From Zasmidium citrigriseum (lineage: Eukaryota > Ascomycota > Dothideomycetes > Mycosphaerellales > Mycosphaerellaceae): a stretch of 64,000 nt of DNA. The notes under the pieces are model-generated. The model was given only the letters and a program-made list of their open reading frames with translations, had not been told where the DNA came from and did not search any database. The stretch is taken from the NCBI GenBank assembly GCA_002786025.1, contig NHNW01000014.1:186001-250000 (forward strand), written 5' to 3'. Positions 55,568 to 64,000 of the stretch are shown piece by piece (position 1 is the stretch's first letter; every line of letters begins with the position of its first letter). Both the position numbers and the translations under genes were made by a program.

Positions 55568-56554
55568 CTACTTTGGTCCAACCCCAGAACTACCAGCAGT
55601 GCCACCGTCCTTAACGAATTTTGTGATGCCTTCTTTGCATGCCCGCTCGCTGTAGCTCTCCCAAGCATCGTACAAGCTGACCATTTCCTGGGTGGCGTCA
55701 ACGATGGCGTTCATATCGACCTTACTCTCCGCGAGCCAGTCGACCAGCTTGCTGAGCTTCGGGCCAGCCTGCTTAAGGCCACTGAAACCTCCCAAGAAAG
55801 CTTGTTGCGCAGCACTTGAGCTGACTGTGGGCGAGAAGCCGGATCCGGAAGTTGGTGAGGCTTGTATTGGCGAGGACTGGCCTGCCGAGGCATGCGTGGA
55901 ATGTGCTTGCAAACCTGCTGGTTGGCCGGCTGGTCTTAGTACGACAGCTAAGAAGATCGCGGTGATTGCGAGTACGTGTGGTGGGTACAGGAGGAGTAGG
56001 TCTGTGTTGTAGCTGTCGTTGATGATCGAGTGTGCCAGTTGCGTCTCCTCGTTGCTCAGACCAAATATCGGCGACAGCTCCGTGAGTGATCGATAAGGGT
56101 GATGGCAGATCAGCCGCGAGGACAACGTTGAGATCAGAGCGAATTCGCACTCGCCAATCTTACTGCTTTCTGAGACTCCCAGCTCTGGCCACTGCCGTGC
56201 TGCCTCGCCGAGCATAAGTCTGATGTGCTGAGGGCACTCCTCCATCTTGCAAGCCAAATATACGGCTGTCGCCATGATTAGGTATGGATTGGTCTTTCGC
56301 ATCTCCACCATCAGGTAAAACCGCTTGATGTACATTTGAGCAGTTGCCAAAGCTTGTTGCCTCAGACTCATTCGCCGGCCCAGTTTGGTGAGCTGTTGCT
56401 GGAAGTAGATGCTCATAAGACGACGGTCCGGGAGCGGGTATTTGTTATGTAGAGGCTGGTGAGCCTTTTCGAGATCCTTCCGCATATCCGCCAGCTCGGC
56501 TTTGGTGAAGGTCCAGAATTTGGCCTGGGTAGAGTCCCAGTAATTGGCCGCCAT
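55568..56554 (-). CDS. SSN8: Cyclin C of the Mediator CDK8 module
   Basis: Single exon, 328 residues starting MAANYWDSTQAKFWTFTKAE, the conserved cyclin-C N-terminus (in yeast, Ssn8/Srb11). The first cyclin box spans about 45-150: RRMSLRQQALATAQMYIKRF, TNPYLIMATAVYLACKMEE and IGECEFALISTL. The second box is interrupted by an Ala/Ser/Pro-rich insert (about 210-255) before LSKLVDWLAESKVDMNAIVD. Cyclin C pairs with Cdk8/Ssn3 to modulate RNA polymerase II transcription. Its end lies 268 nt from the monooxygenase stop (convergent) and its start faces HET-C. Confidence 0.95.
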   Translation of the reverse strand: MAANYWDSTQAKFWTFTKAELADMRKDLEKAHQPLHNKYPLPDRRLMSIYFQQQLTKLGRRMSLRQQALATAQMYIKRFYLMVEMRKTNPYLIMATAVYLACKMEECPQHIRLMLGEAARQWPELGVSESSKIGECEFALISTLSSRLICHHPYRSLTELSPIFGLSNEETQLAHSIINDSYNTDLLLLYPPHVLAITAIFLAVVLRPAGQPAGLQAHSTHASAGQSSPIQASPTSGSGFSPTVSSSAAQQAFLGGFSGLKQAGPKLSKLVDWLAESKVDMNAIVDATQEMVSLYDAWESYSERACKEGITKFVKDGGTAGSSGVGPK

Positions 56555-57177
56555 GGTGAAGAATGGATGGTTGGAGAGAGTGTCGTCCTTGGTAATTCTC
56601 GAGAATGACTTGCCCTATCTCGAGTCTCCCGCTGCTTAGGGGCTTTGGTCATGAGAGGCTGGCCATAGCCACCTCCGTTCCAAGGACTTTGATGGCAGAA
56701 TTAGCTTGCCGCCGGCTTTGCTGACATGTGATGCTGGCTATCATCTGTTCATGCCTCAGAAATTGCTCCCAACAAGTTTGATGGCTGTTCTTTTCTTGAA
56801 ACCTTAATGATGACCGTGAAAGAGCAGGAGACGTCCAGCGGTGAACGGTGAGGTCAGCACAGTGGTCCAAGCGTCTCGCAAGCGCCACACCTGGTGGCAG
56901 CGATGACTTCAGGCCGTCGCTGCAATCTTCTTCTCCCAAACAACACTCACTCAATCACCCTCCCTGCACCCGTCAGGCCGTCAGATTTCACGTGTCAATC
57001 CAAGTTCCCAATCGCGAGTACGGTCAGCTGAACCGCGTCAGAGCATCGCAACGACTTGCTCAGCCACACTTTTCAGCTGGTCTCTGCATGCTTGCTCCGA
57101 TCAGCAGTCTGGCCGCTTCTTAAACATCAGCCGCCGTCTATACCAAGACATTACACTTGGATATCGAGACAGCCAAT
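56555..57177. promoter_or_regulatory. Divergent promoter SSN8 / HET-C
   Basis: About 620 nt between divergent start codons. No clear site recognised. Confidence 0.4.
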
Positions 57178-59488
57178 ATGAACCGATCAACGACCTTCCT
57201 GCTGGTGTGCCTTGTTGGCCTGGTCCTGTTTGCCTCACCAGCTGCGGCATTCGGAGCTGGCAATATCGCCTCCATTTCCAGAATTGAAGGCCACAATTGT
57301 GAGTCTGCTGACAGCGGAAGAGTGACAATTAGTATATTTGCTGACCTTCATCGTTTGCAGGGCGCCATGGCGACATTGAGGATCTGCTGGAGACGGTGGC
57401 TTTCATCCACGGCCACAAATGGACTTCGATGATGATCAAGCGGGCGTACTTCGGCAATTGGCTTCGAGACTACAGCCAGGCAGTCGATGTTGGAACGCTC
57501 AAAGGTGTTCCTGCTGATACCATCCAAGTCTTGGTCTGGGTCTTGTCTTTCATGAGCTTTGGCTACGCTACCCAGGAATTCGAAGTCACCGCTGAGAGAC
57601 TTGGTGTATACCGTCCAGAGGAACACATTGACAACCCCAAGGACTATGCCGACAATCAGGATGCAAGACAATACGATCAGCGTTTGCGTGGACCTGTCAT
57701 GCCCATTGAGCTTCAAGTCGATCCGAACAGCGGCATGAAGAACTACATTGCAAATGAGCATGCTGGAATTGCCACTTCCCTTGGTTACATCAAGTGGAGC
57801 TTTGCGCGCAGTATTCATTTCGGCCGTTTGTACACCAGCGGAGTCAACAAAGGTCGTGAAGAAGACCTCTGCGAAGCTCTGAGATGTCTTGGCCAGGGCT
57901 TGCACTGTATGGAGGATTTTGGAGCACACACCAACTACACCGAGTTGGCGCTCCGAGAGCTCGGCCTCCACAACGTCTTCCCAATGGTCGGTACTCAGAC
58001 GATGATGAACCTGCACGGCAAGCAGGTATATCCACTGGTCACAGGCACCTTCGGTGGAGTCGATTTCTTGTGAGTGCACCCGGAGCGATCTCATGCGTTA
58101 ACGAAAGCTGACCTCGTACTAGGCACTCCGTTCTTGGCGAAGCCACCGACCATGTTACCCAAGCAGAGGTCAATCAGACCGAGGTCGATCAATTGAACGC
58201 TGCTCTGTCGAACGCCGAGACGAACGGCAAGCGAAGTGGTGGAGGAGCATCTTCAAGTGCACTCACGGACCTGCTTGCAAAGATTCCAGGAACCGGCGAT
58301 CTCATCCAAGAAGCTCAGAGTCTGCAAGCCTCATCCGAAGCTCAGGCGGCGCAGAACTCTTATGGCGGTTCAAGAGGTGTCGATGACTCTTACGCTCCTT
58401 ATGGTAATGAATACGGTTCTTCTCGCGCTGATCAAGGGTCATCCTACCAACAGTCTGGCACGCCGCAGCAAATGGGTCCTAATCAAACACCCTCCGGCTT
58501 TCAGGCTCCACCAAAGGTTGACCCAGCCGCAGTGGTAGCCAAGATCTATCCCATCCTAGCCTTCCGTGATAAGGTCGTCCGTCAGATCTCTGCCATCGTC
58601 AGCAAAATCCCTGGTTTAGAGAAGATGATCGACACCATCACCGAGAAGGTCACACTCTTCGTCATGGGTCTTCTCGCACCCTTCATCAAGCCATTGATCG
58701 CCTCTGCCTCTAACGCACTCAAGCAGGGCAGTGGCACCGTTGTCGACTCCTCTGCCAAGCAGCAGTACCTCGTCTGGACTGATCCTACCTCCTCTGACCC
58801 AACGCATTCTATGCTCTCCAAGGATCATTTCTCCAACGTTCTGAACGGACCGGCAGGCGAGCTTGCAGCGTGTATCCTTCAATATGTTGCTCCACGCGTC
58901 ATATATGGCTGGGAGCATCCCGAGGTGCCTGAGCATGAGATCCTCAACGATATCGGACGAGTCTTCCATCACCCAGCCGCACGAGACAACAACATCGAGA
59001 TTCAGCGCAAGATGTTCTCCGTCATCGAGACTTGGCTATCCAAGCGCCCCGATCGCGGTCACAGCCTCAATGACCTGCTCTCATCCGAGAGCGTCAAGGC
59101 TGGCAAGAACCATCAGGTCCAGAACATCCAGCAGAGTTTCACTGGTGTGCAGCAAATAGCCCAGCAACACGGTTACCAGATCCCCGGCGTCGGCACCGGT
59201 ACTGCCTCGCACAGCGCAACGAGGGGAGGAGTCTTCGATATGCTTGAGCAGCGCCGGGCGATGGGTGGCGATACCGTACCTGAGGGGGCATATTCGCAGG
59301 CGCCGATGCAGAGCTCTCACTACGAACAGAGCAGTGCTGCCTACCCTTCAACGTATCAGCAAGGATATGAACAGCCGTGGCAACCTCAGCAGCAGCAGGG
59401 TGGATACGATCAGGGTTATGGTGGAGGATACCAGCAGCACCAGAGCGGCTATGGAGGAGGCTATGGCGGTGGATACAGCCAGTACTAG
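57178..59488 (+). CDS. het-c: Heterokaryon-incompatibility protein HET-C
   Basis: Exons 57178-57298, 57361-58069 and 58123-59488 (introns 57299-57360 and 58070-58122) give 731 residues. The signal peptide MNRSTTFLLVCLVGLVLFAS is followed by AFGAGNIASISRIEGHNWRHGDIED (split across the first intron) and MMIKRAYFGNWLRDYSQAVD, the HET-C hallmark. LRCLGQGLHCMEDFGAHTNY carries conserved His. The mid region is Ser/Gln-rich and the C-terminus is Gly/Tyr/Gln-rich (about 650-731). In Neurospora, allelic differences at het-c trigger death of fused cells; most ascomycetes keep an intact copy, so a basic cellular role is also likely. No break is seen. The ATG at 57178 is the first in frame. Confidence 0.93.
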
Positions 59489-59901
59489 GGACGTGCCGAT
59501 GAAGACGAATGATGATGAATAAAGAGTGATGCACCTGTCGCCCCTTGAACGAAGCTTTGGCTGACAGGTTGTATCAGAGCAGGATAGCAGCCCCGTACAC
59601 GATACCAACAAGTCCAACAAGTGCCATGAACACAGCCTTCAAACAGAGATACGGTTCTTCTTCGTTGTTTCTTCACGTTCATCGTTTGCACTTATGGAAC
59701 TGAGACTGACAAGGTGCTATAGCTTCTGAATGGTATGATTGCTACCCGATTGCTAGCCAACCCATTTCAGTATGCCAGGTTCTTGTCAAGAAGCTCTCTG
59801 GCCTCTTCTCTGCTGATATCCGCTTCTCTCGATTCGAAGGTCCATCGCACACGTATTGTCCCACCTTCGATCAAAGCCTGAAGTCTTGCTGATGTAGATC
59901 T
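59489..59901. other. Spacer between HET-C and the Myb-like array
   Basis: About 410 nt between convergent genes, presumed 3' UTRs. No other feature. Confidence 0.4.
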
Positions 59902-60342
59902 CTAGACCTCATCGTCGTACTCGAAGTCCGCGTCGGGGTCGTCGTCCTCGCCGGCGGCTGGGGCAGGGGCAGAGGCCTTGTTGGTCTTCTGCTTCTTGGA
60001 GGGAGTCTCCTCTGCAGCTGTCCATACTCGTCAGTAATCGAATTCAACGCCAACGGCAAAGGAAACTCACCGCTCTTGCGCTTCTTCGGGGTGGCCTTCT
60101 TGCCGGCCTCGCCCTCCTCCTTGCCGGTGGCGGTGATCTTGTTCTTCATTGACCACCAGGCCTTGCGGGCGGCCGTGCCATCCTTGTACTCAGTCGCGGT
60201 CGCGATAGCGTCCCAGTCGGCCTGTGGTATGTTGGTCAGTTAATTGAGGTGGGCGTAGTGGAGGGTGGCATACGACTTGGACGTGCTCCACAACTGCCGC
60301 GAGCAGCTTCTGTTGGTTCTCGCTGAAGTTGAGACTGGCCAT
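59902..60342 (-). CDS. Myb/SANT-like small nuclear protein, array copy A
   Basis: Exons 60342-60274, 60221-60071 and 60017-59902 (introns 60222-60273 and 60018-60070) give 111 residues. Helix 1 is NFSENQQKLLAAVVEHVQV, then ADWDAIATATEY and KAWWSMKNKI, which fit a three-helix Myb/SANT-like fold with a conserved W at the start of the last helix. KKATPKKRKS is a likely nuclear signal, interrupted after KKRKS by intron 2 (phase 1). The end is Ala/Pro-rich then acidic (EDDDPDADFEYDDEV). This copy lacks the psi-K-x-E motif found in four of its neighbours, so it is the most divergent at its tail. Confidence 0.85.
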
Positions 60343-60627
60343 GGCAACGGTGTGGATGTTGGTAGATTGAAGATGTGTTTGTTTGAAGGAGAGAGGTTGT
60401 GTCTGATGGAGAGTGTTGTGTTTGCCGGAGCGGGTTGTGTCTGGCCGAAGGAGGGATGTGGTGGTGGTTGACAAGAAAAACGAAGTTGAGGGCGGAAAGT
60501 TGGAAGAACTGAGCTGGACAGCACTGGTAAATTCTGCCTTTCACATGGAAGTAAAGTGAGGTCTAAGAGCTAATAGTGAAGCAGAACCACCGCCGCCTTT
60601 ACCATCGAATCATACAGCAAAAGAACC

Positions 60628-61263
60628 TCAGACCAGATCGTCATCGCTGTCCGCCACGATGAAGCCCGTCAGACCATCGTCCTCGTCGATATCCTCCTCC
60701 GCCTGCTGCTTCGCTTTCTTCTTGTGCTTCTTGACCTTCTCGTCTGGTACCATGAAGCTCTCCAAGCCCAGGACCTCTCCGATGTCTTCCTCAGCCTCCG
60801 GCTTCGATTTCTTCTTGTCCTTCTTAACCTTCTTGCTCGCAGGAATCTCGACGTCCTCATCGTCCTCCTCAGTCGGTGGCGTCAACTTCTTCCTGCCCTT
60901 CTTGACCACAGGAGCGCCGTCCTCGCCGCCTATACTTCGTCAGTCACACATATTCGAATGAATCGGAACAGACCCATACTGCTCTTGCGCTTCTTGCTCG
61001 CGGACTTCGTCGAGTTCCTCGTCTCAGAGGCATCACCGACGCCCGCCAAAAGCTTGCCGCGCATATTGTACCAGTTGCAGCGGGCCTTGTGAGCGTTCGT
61101 GTCGCCAATCTCCTCGGCGACCTGGTCCCAGTCGAGCTGGCTGGGTCAGCAGATCGATCCCCTAGGATAGATTGTGCGAACCATGGCATACCTTAAAGCC
61201 CAGGACTTTGACCACGCCGGCGAGGACTTTGTGTTGGTTATCGTTGAGATTGATGGAAGGCAT
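60628..61263 (-). CDS. Myb/SANT-like small nuclear protein, array copy B
   Basis: Exons 61263-61192, 61136-60980 and 60929-60628 (introns 61137-61191 and 60930-60979) give 176 residues, the longest copy. MPSINLNDNQHKVLAGVVKV, then LDWDQVAEEIGDTNAHKARCN and WYNMRGKLLAG form the Myb-like segment; SASKKRKSS precedes intron 2. The third exon is Lys/Glu-rich and contains an internal duplication: two 31-residue units of the form KVKKxKKKxKxxxEEDIxExxGLxxFxVxD. It ends VADSDDDLV. The second unit replaces the K-x-E motif by GFIVAD. Probably nuclear; DNA binding is inferred from fold and charge only. Confidence 0.85.
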
Positions 61264-61575
61264 GGTGTTGTGTTGTTGGTGCAGTGTGGTAAGAGATGGG
61301 TTGTTTGTCTTGAACGAAGTTTGTCAGGAGTGGAGTGATTGTTGATGAAGAAAGAGGATCTGGAATCCGGAGGTTTTAAGATACAGTGTACTAGGCACGC
61401 GCTAGGTGCCTTTGCATGTGATGGAACTGAAGCAAAACCCAATGTGAGGCCAAAGACAACCACGATATCATCCCCCTTAGACTCTGAGTCTGGCTTGATG
61501 CACGCCATTCTTCCCGGCCTTTCGTCTCCGTGGACTGCCTTCGAACTTCGAATCGAATCATGCAGCAAGACCGTC
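61264..61575. promoter_or_regulatory. Promoter of array copy B
   Basis: A spacer of 312 nt. It carries blocks shared with the copy C promoter: GAAAGAGGATCTGGAA at 61350-61365 and CATGTGATGG at 61415-61424 followed by GAAGCAAAA. An inverted repeat AGGCAC-N7-GTGCCT lies at about 61393-61411. Confidence 0.5.
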
Positions 61576-62087
61576 TCAGACCAGATCCTCATCATCGCTC
61601 TCCGCCTTGATCAAGCCCTCATCCTCGCCGATAGCCTCACCACCGCCGGACATCTTCCTGTTACCGGCCTTGCCAGCAGGAGCATCGCTCTCGTCCCCAT
61701 CCTCCTCACCCGTTGGGCTCGACTTCTTCCGTCCCTTCTTGCTCGCCCGAGCCTCGCCGCCGTCGCCTGTCCCTCGTCAGTTACGCCCACCGAAACGATG
61801 CCATTGCACTTACTCGAGCTCTTGCGCTTCTTGGTCGCGGTTGTACCCTTCGCTGCAGCGACCTCATTCGAGCCCGCCTTTAGCTTTTTGAGGATGTGGC
61901 CGTTCCAGCTGGAATAGACCTTGTTAAGAGTCGTATCACCGATCTCGTCGACGATCGCCTTAAAGTCGATCTTGACAGGTCAGCAAATTTGGATAGTTTT
62001 ACGATTAATACTGCGACTTACTTTCGCGGTTTTGATAGCAGCCGCAAGGATTTGGTATTGCTTGTCTGAGAGGTTGATGGAAGGCAT
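61576..62087 (-). CDS. Myb/SANT-like small nuclear protein, array copy C
   Basis: Exons 62087-62022, 61970-61814 and 61766-61576 (introns 61971-62021 and 61767-61813) give 137 residues. MPSINLSDKQYQILAAAIKT, IDFKAIVDEIGDTTLNKVYS and SWNGHILKKLKAG form the Myb-like part; ATKKRKSS precedes intron 2. A Gly/Lys-rich linker follows. The tail is GLIKAESDDEDLV, with a psi-K-x-E motif (IKAE) next to acidic residues. The first intron falls before the I-D-(W/F) helix, exactly as in the other copies. Confidence 0.85.
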
Positions 62088-62380
62088 GGTGTACCTTGTT
62101 GTTCGAAGAGTTGTTTGTGTCGGGGCAAGTTTGTTGTGAGAGTAATTGTTGTAGAGGAAGAGAAAGAGGATCTGGAAATGGAGAGTTTAAATACAGAGAG
62201 ATCAGGCACGCAACAGGGTTTTTCCATGTGATGGGGAAAGAAGCAAAAGACCGGATCTGAAGTCACCGCAACATCGATATGAGCAACTTGAGACCAAGTC
62301 TCGAACACCGTTCTTCCCGGCCTGTCGTCTGTTCTCGCCTTCGAGATTCAACCCCAATCGGACCATGCAGCCACAGCATC
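62088..62380. promoter_or_regulatory. Promoter of array copy C
   Basis: A spacer of 293 nt. It contains GAAAGAGGATCTGGAA at 62162-62177, a TATTTAAA-like element on the minus strand near 62184-62196, and CATGTGATGG at 62225-62234 followed by GAAGCAAAA, all at distances from the start similar to those in copy B. Confidence 0.5.
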
Positions 62381-62836
62381 TCAGACCAAATCCTCGTCAT
62401 CGCTCTCCGCCTTGATCAAGCCTCCATCCTCCCCGTCGTCCTCGTCAACCTTCGCCGGCGTCTTCTTCTTGGCCTTCTTGCCCACCGGAGCATCACCCTC
62501 GTCACCTGTCCCTCGTCAGTCGTGGCTACCGAGCCCGTCTCGCTGAGCTCACTACTCTTGCGCTTCTTGGTCGCAGGCTTCGCTCCAGCGGTATCGTCTG
62601 CGCCGGCCACGAGCTTGCCACGGAGATAGCCCCAGTTCGCTTTTGCCTTGCTCGCGGTGGTGGTGCTCGTGGTAGTAGTGCCGTTCATTTCTGCGGCGAC
62701 TTGGTTCCAGTCGATCTAGACGGATTAGCACATGAGCAGATATGTGACTGATGCCGTAACGCACGTTGAGTTTGACCACTTTGACCACGGCGGCGAGGAG
62801 TAGCTGCTGGCCTTCGTTGAGGTTGATGGACGGCAT
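62381..62836 (-). CDS. Myb/SANT-like small nuclear protein, array copy D
   Basis: Exons 62836-62765, 62715-62553 and 62505-62381 (introns 62716-62764 and 62506-62552) give 119 residues. MPSINLNEGQQLLLAAVVKV, IDWNQVAAEMNG, then a Thr/Ser run (TTTTSTTTASKAKAN) between helices 2 and 3, and WGYLRGKLVAG. The basic motif is PATKKRKSS. The tail GLIKAESDDEDLV is identical to copy C over its last 13 residues. C and D therefore look like the most recent duplicates at the tail, while their helices differ more. Confidence 0.85.
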
Positions 62837-63159
62837 GGTGTTGTTGGATGAATTGTTTGTCTTGGACGGAGTTTGTTGGAGGAAAAGAAGTGGATGTCAA
62901 TGGAGAAATGAGCATTTGATATCTGGAGACTTTGAGTTCAGAAGAACTGAGGACAAGCCCGTCTTCATATGAAGGCAAAAGACGCCTCAGAGCCGATCTG
63001 AAGCCAGGGAAACAACGGCATGAAGCACCTAATACCGGAAGTCCAGTGCCATCTCCTGAACGTGGTCTCCGAGACGCCTGTCCATCAACATCCGTGAATG
63101 CAAGCAAGAAGAGACTCCACCATCGATCCGAAGCCTGACCAACGACGTTATGAACCACC
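62837..63159. promoter_or_regulatory. Promoter of array copy D
   Basis: A spacer of 323 nt. A CATATG hexamer at 62966-62971, followed by GAAGGCAAAAGACG, occupies the position of the CATGTG block in copies B and C. Confidence 0.45.
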
Positions 63160-63654
63160 TCAGACCAAGTCATCATCGTCCTCCTCTGGCTCCGGCTTGA
63201 CGAGGCCCTGCTGACCACCCTCCTCGTCGTCCTCGTCAGCCTTCTTCGACTTCTTGGCCTTGCCCCTCTTAGCCGGAGTCTCGTCGTCGGAACCTGTGAC
63301 ATGTCAGTCATCCATTCCGATCCCATGAAACTTCAATCACAGCAAGACGTACCGTTCTTGCGCTTCTTGGAGGCTGGGGTGCTCTTCTTCTTCGGCGTAG
63401 CAGCGCCGTTCTCGTCGCCCTCGCCGGTGACGCCAGCCGTGATCTTGCTTCGGACGGTAGCCCACTTGTCACGAGCTTGCTTGGGCGTGTTGAAGTTCGC
63501 CTTGGGCGCGACTTGCTTCCAGTCGATCTGCGCGAGGTCAGCGTCTGAATGTGGTATGGTGGAGGGGAGGGCGGCGACGCACGTCGGCCTTCATCACATC
63601 GATGACGGCGCAGAGGAGCTCTTGCTCGCGGGCGGTGAGGTTGAGGGCTGACAT
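63160..63654 (-). CDS. Myb/SANT-like small nuclear protein, array copy E
   Basis: Exons 63654-63583, 63527-63353 and 63293-63160 (introns 63528-63582 and 63294-63352) give 126 residues. MSALNLTAREQELLCAVIDV, IDWKQVAPKANFNTPKQARD and KWATVRSKITAG form the Myb-like part; TPASKKRKN precedes intron 2. The third exon is Lys-rich (KRGKAKKSKKADEDDEE) and ends GLVKPEPEEDDDDLV with psi-K-x-E (VKPE). Same architecture and intron phases as copies A-D. CACATG lies at 63811-63816, 157 nt upstream of the start. Confidence 0.85.
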
Positions 63655-63872
63655 GTTGGTGTAGTCGTGTTGGGTGTACTCGAGTTGGTTTGGATGAAGT
63701 AGAAAGGTATGTGAAGAGGATGGTTGTCGGAGTTTTGGATGTTGAAAGAAATGTCAAGTTCTGGATTGGAAAGAGCTCGAGTAGACTAGGCAAACGCCGG
63801 CTCTAAACTTCACATGCCGCCAAAGTGAAGTTCAGGGTCCAAGACCAACAGTGAAGCATGTGTGAAGCCCCC

Positions 63873-64000
63873 CTAAACGAGCTCTCCGTCGTCACTCTCT
63901 GGCTCCGGCTTGATGAGCCCCGTAGACTCGCCGTCGTACTTCTCCTGGCTCTCCTTTCCGCCTCCCTTTCCGTTCTTCTTAGTCTTCTTTAAGGACTTGG
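63873..64000 (-). CDS. Myb/SANT-like array copy F, C-terminal fragment
   Basis: The last 41 codons plus stop of a sixth copy, cut by the right edge. The visible part is Lys/Gly-rich (KKTKKNGKGGGKES) and ends GLIKPEPESDDGELV, the same tail with psi-K-x-E (IKPE) and terminal LV. The start and Myb-like part lie outside the window, so the array continues to the right. Confidence 0.75.
   Translation of the reverse strand, partial: KSLKKTKKNGKGGGKESQEKYDGESTGLIKPEPESDDGELV

Overview
The window comes from a filamentous ascomycete fungus. Genes carry short GT-AG introns (44 to 136 nt) with CTRAC-like branch sites. The gene set (HET-C, NUF2, AP-3 beta, ESF2, TRM2, MCH1, SHE4/UNC-45, cyclin C, LsdA-like, GPI-anchored surface proteins) is typical of Pezizomycotina. 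A dothideomycete is my best guess, but that is inference. Exon structures below were read by eye. For each spliced model the exon lengths sum to a multiple of three, and where the family is known the junction restores its expected sequence.

Layout. The left edge cuts a secreted-protein gene (1-73, minus). Next come a membrane GNAT acetyltransferase, a small unknown protein, about 2.7 kb without a convincing gene, and a SAT4/HAL4-type kinase. At 9-17.3 kb sit two large GPI-anchored surface proteins, the second a 1,515-residue repeat protein with a PAN/Apple domain. At 18.4-27 kb is a housekeeping block: NUF2, an unknown protein head-to-head with AP-3 beta, two tandem 2EXR/F-box-like paralogues, and ESF2. 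At 27.4-33.3 kb is a more accessory stretch: a small secreted protein, a secreted kelch protein broken by an apparent frameshift, and two paralogous single-pass membrane proteins on either side of a methyltransferase.

From 34 to 59.5 kb: TRM2, several unknown proteins, an SDR oxidoreductase, the head-to-head pair MCH1/SHE4, an LsdA-like ferritin-fold secreted protein, a Gfd2-like nuclease-fold protein divergent from a SET-domain methyltransferase, a salicylate-hydroxylase-like monooxygenase, and cyclin C head-to-head with HET-C. The spacer between the Gfd2-like and SET genes holds a dense cluster of TATTGT(C/T)G(A/T)C motifs.

The most notable region is the right end (59.9-64 kb): six consecutive minus-strand paralogues, the last cut by the window edge. 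Each complete copy is a 111-176 residue protein with an N-terminal Myb/SANT-like three-helix segment, a KKRKS/KKRKN basic motif, a low-complexity charged region, and an acidic tail that ends in LV in five of the six. The five complete copies share the same three-exon structure with the same intron phases. Four of the six tails carry a psi-K-x-E (SUMO-type) motif. I do not recognise this as a described system.
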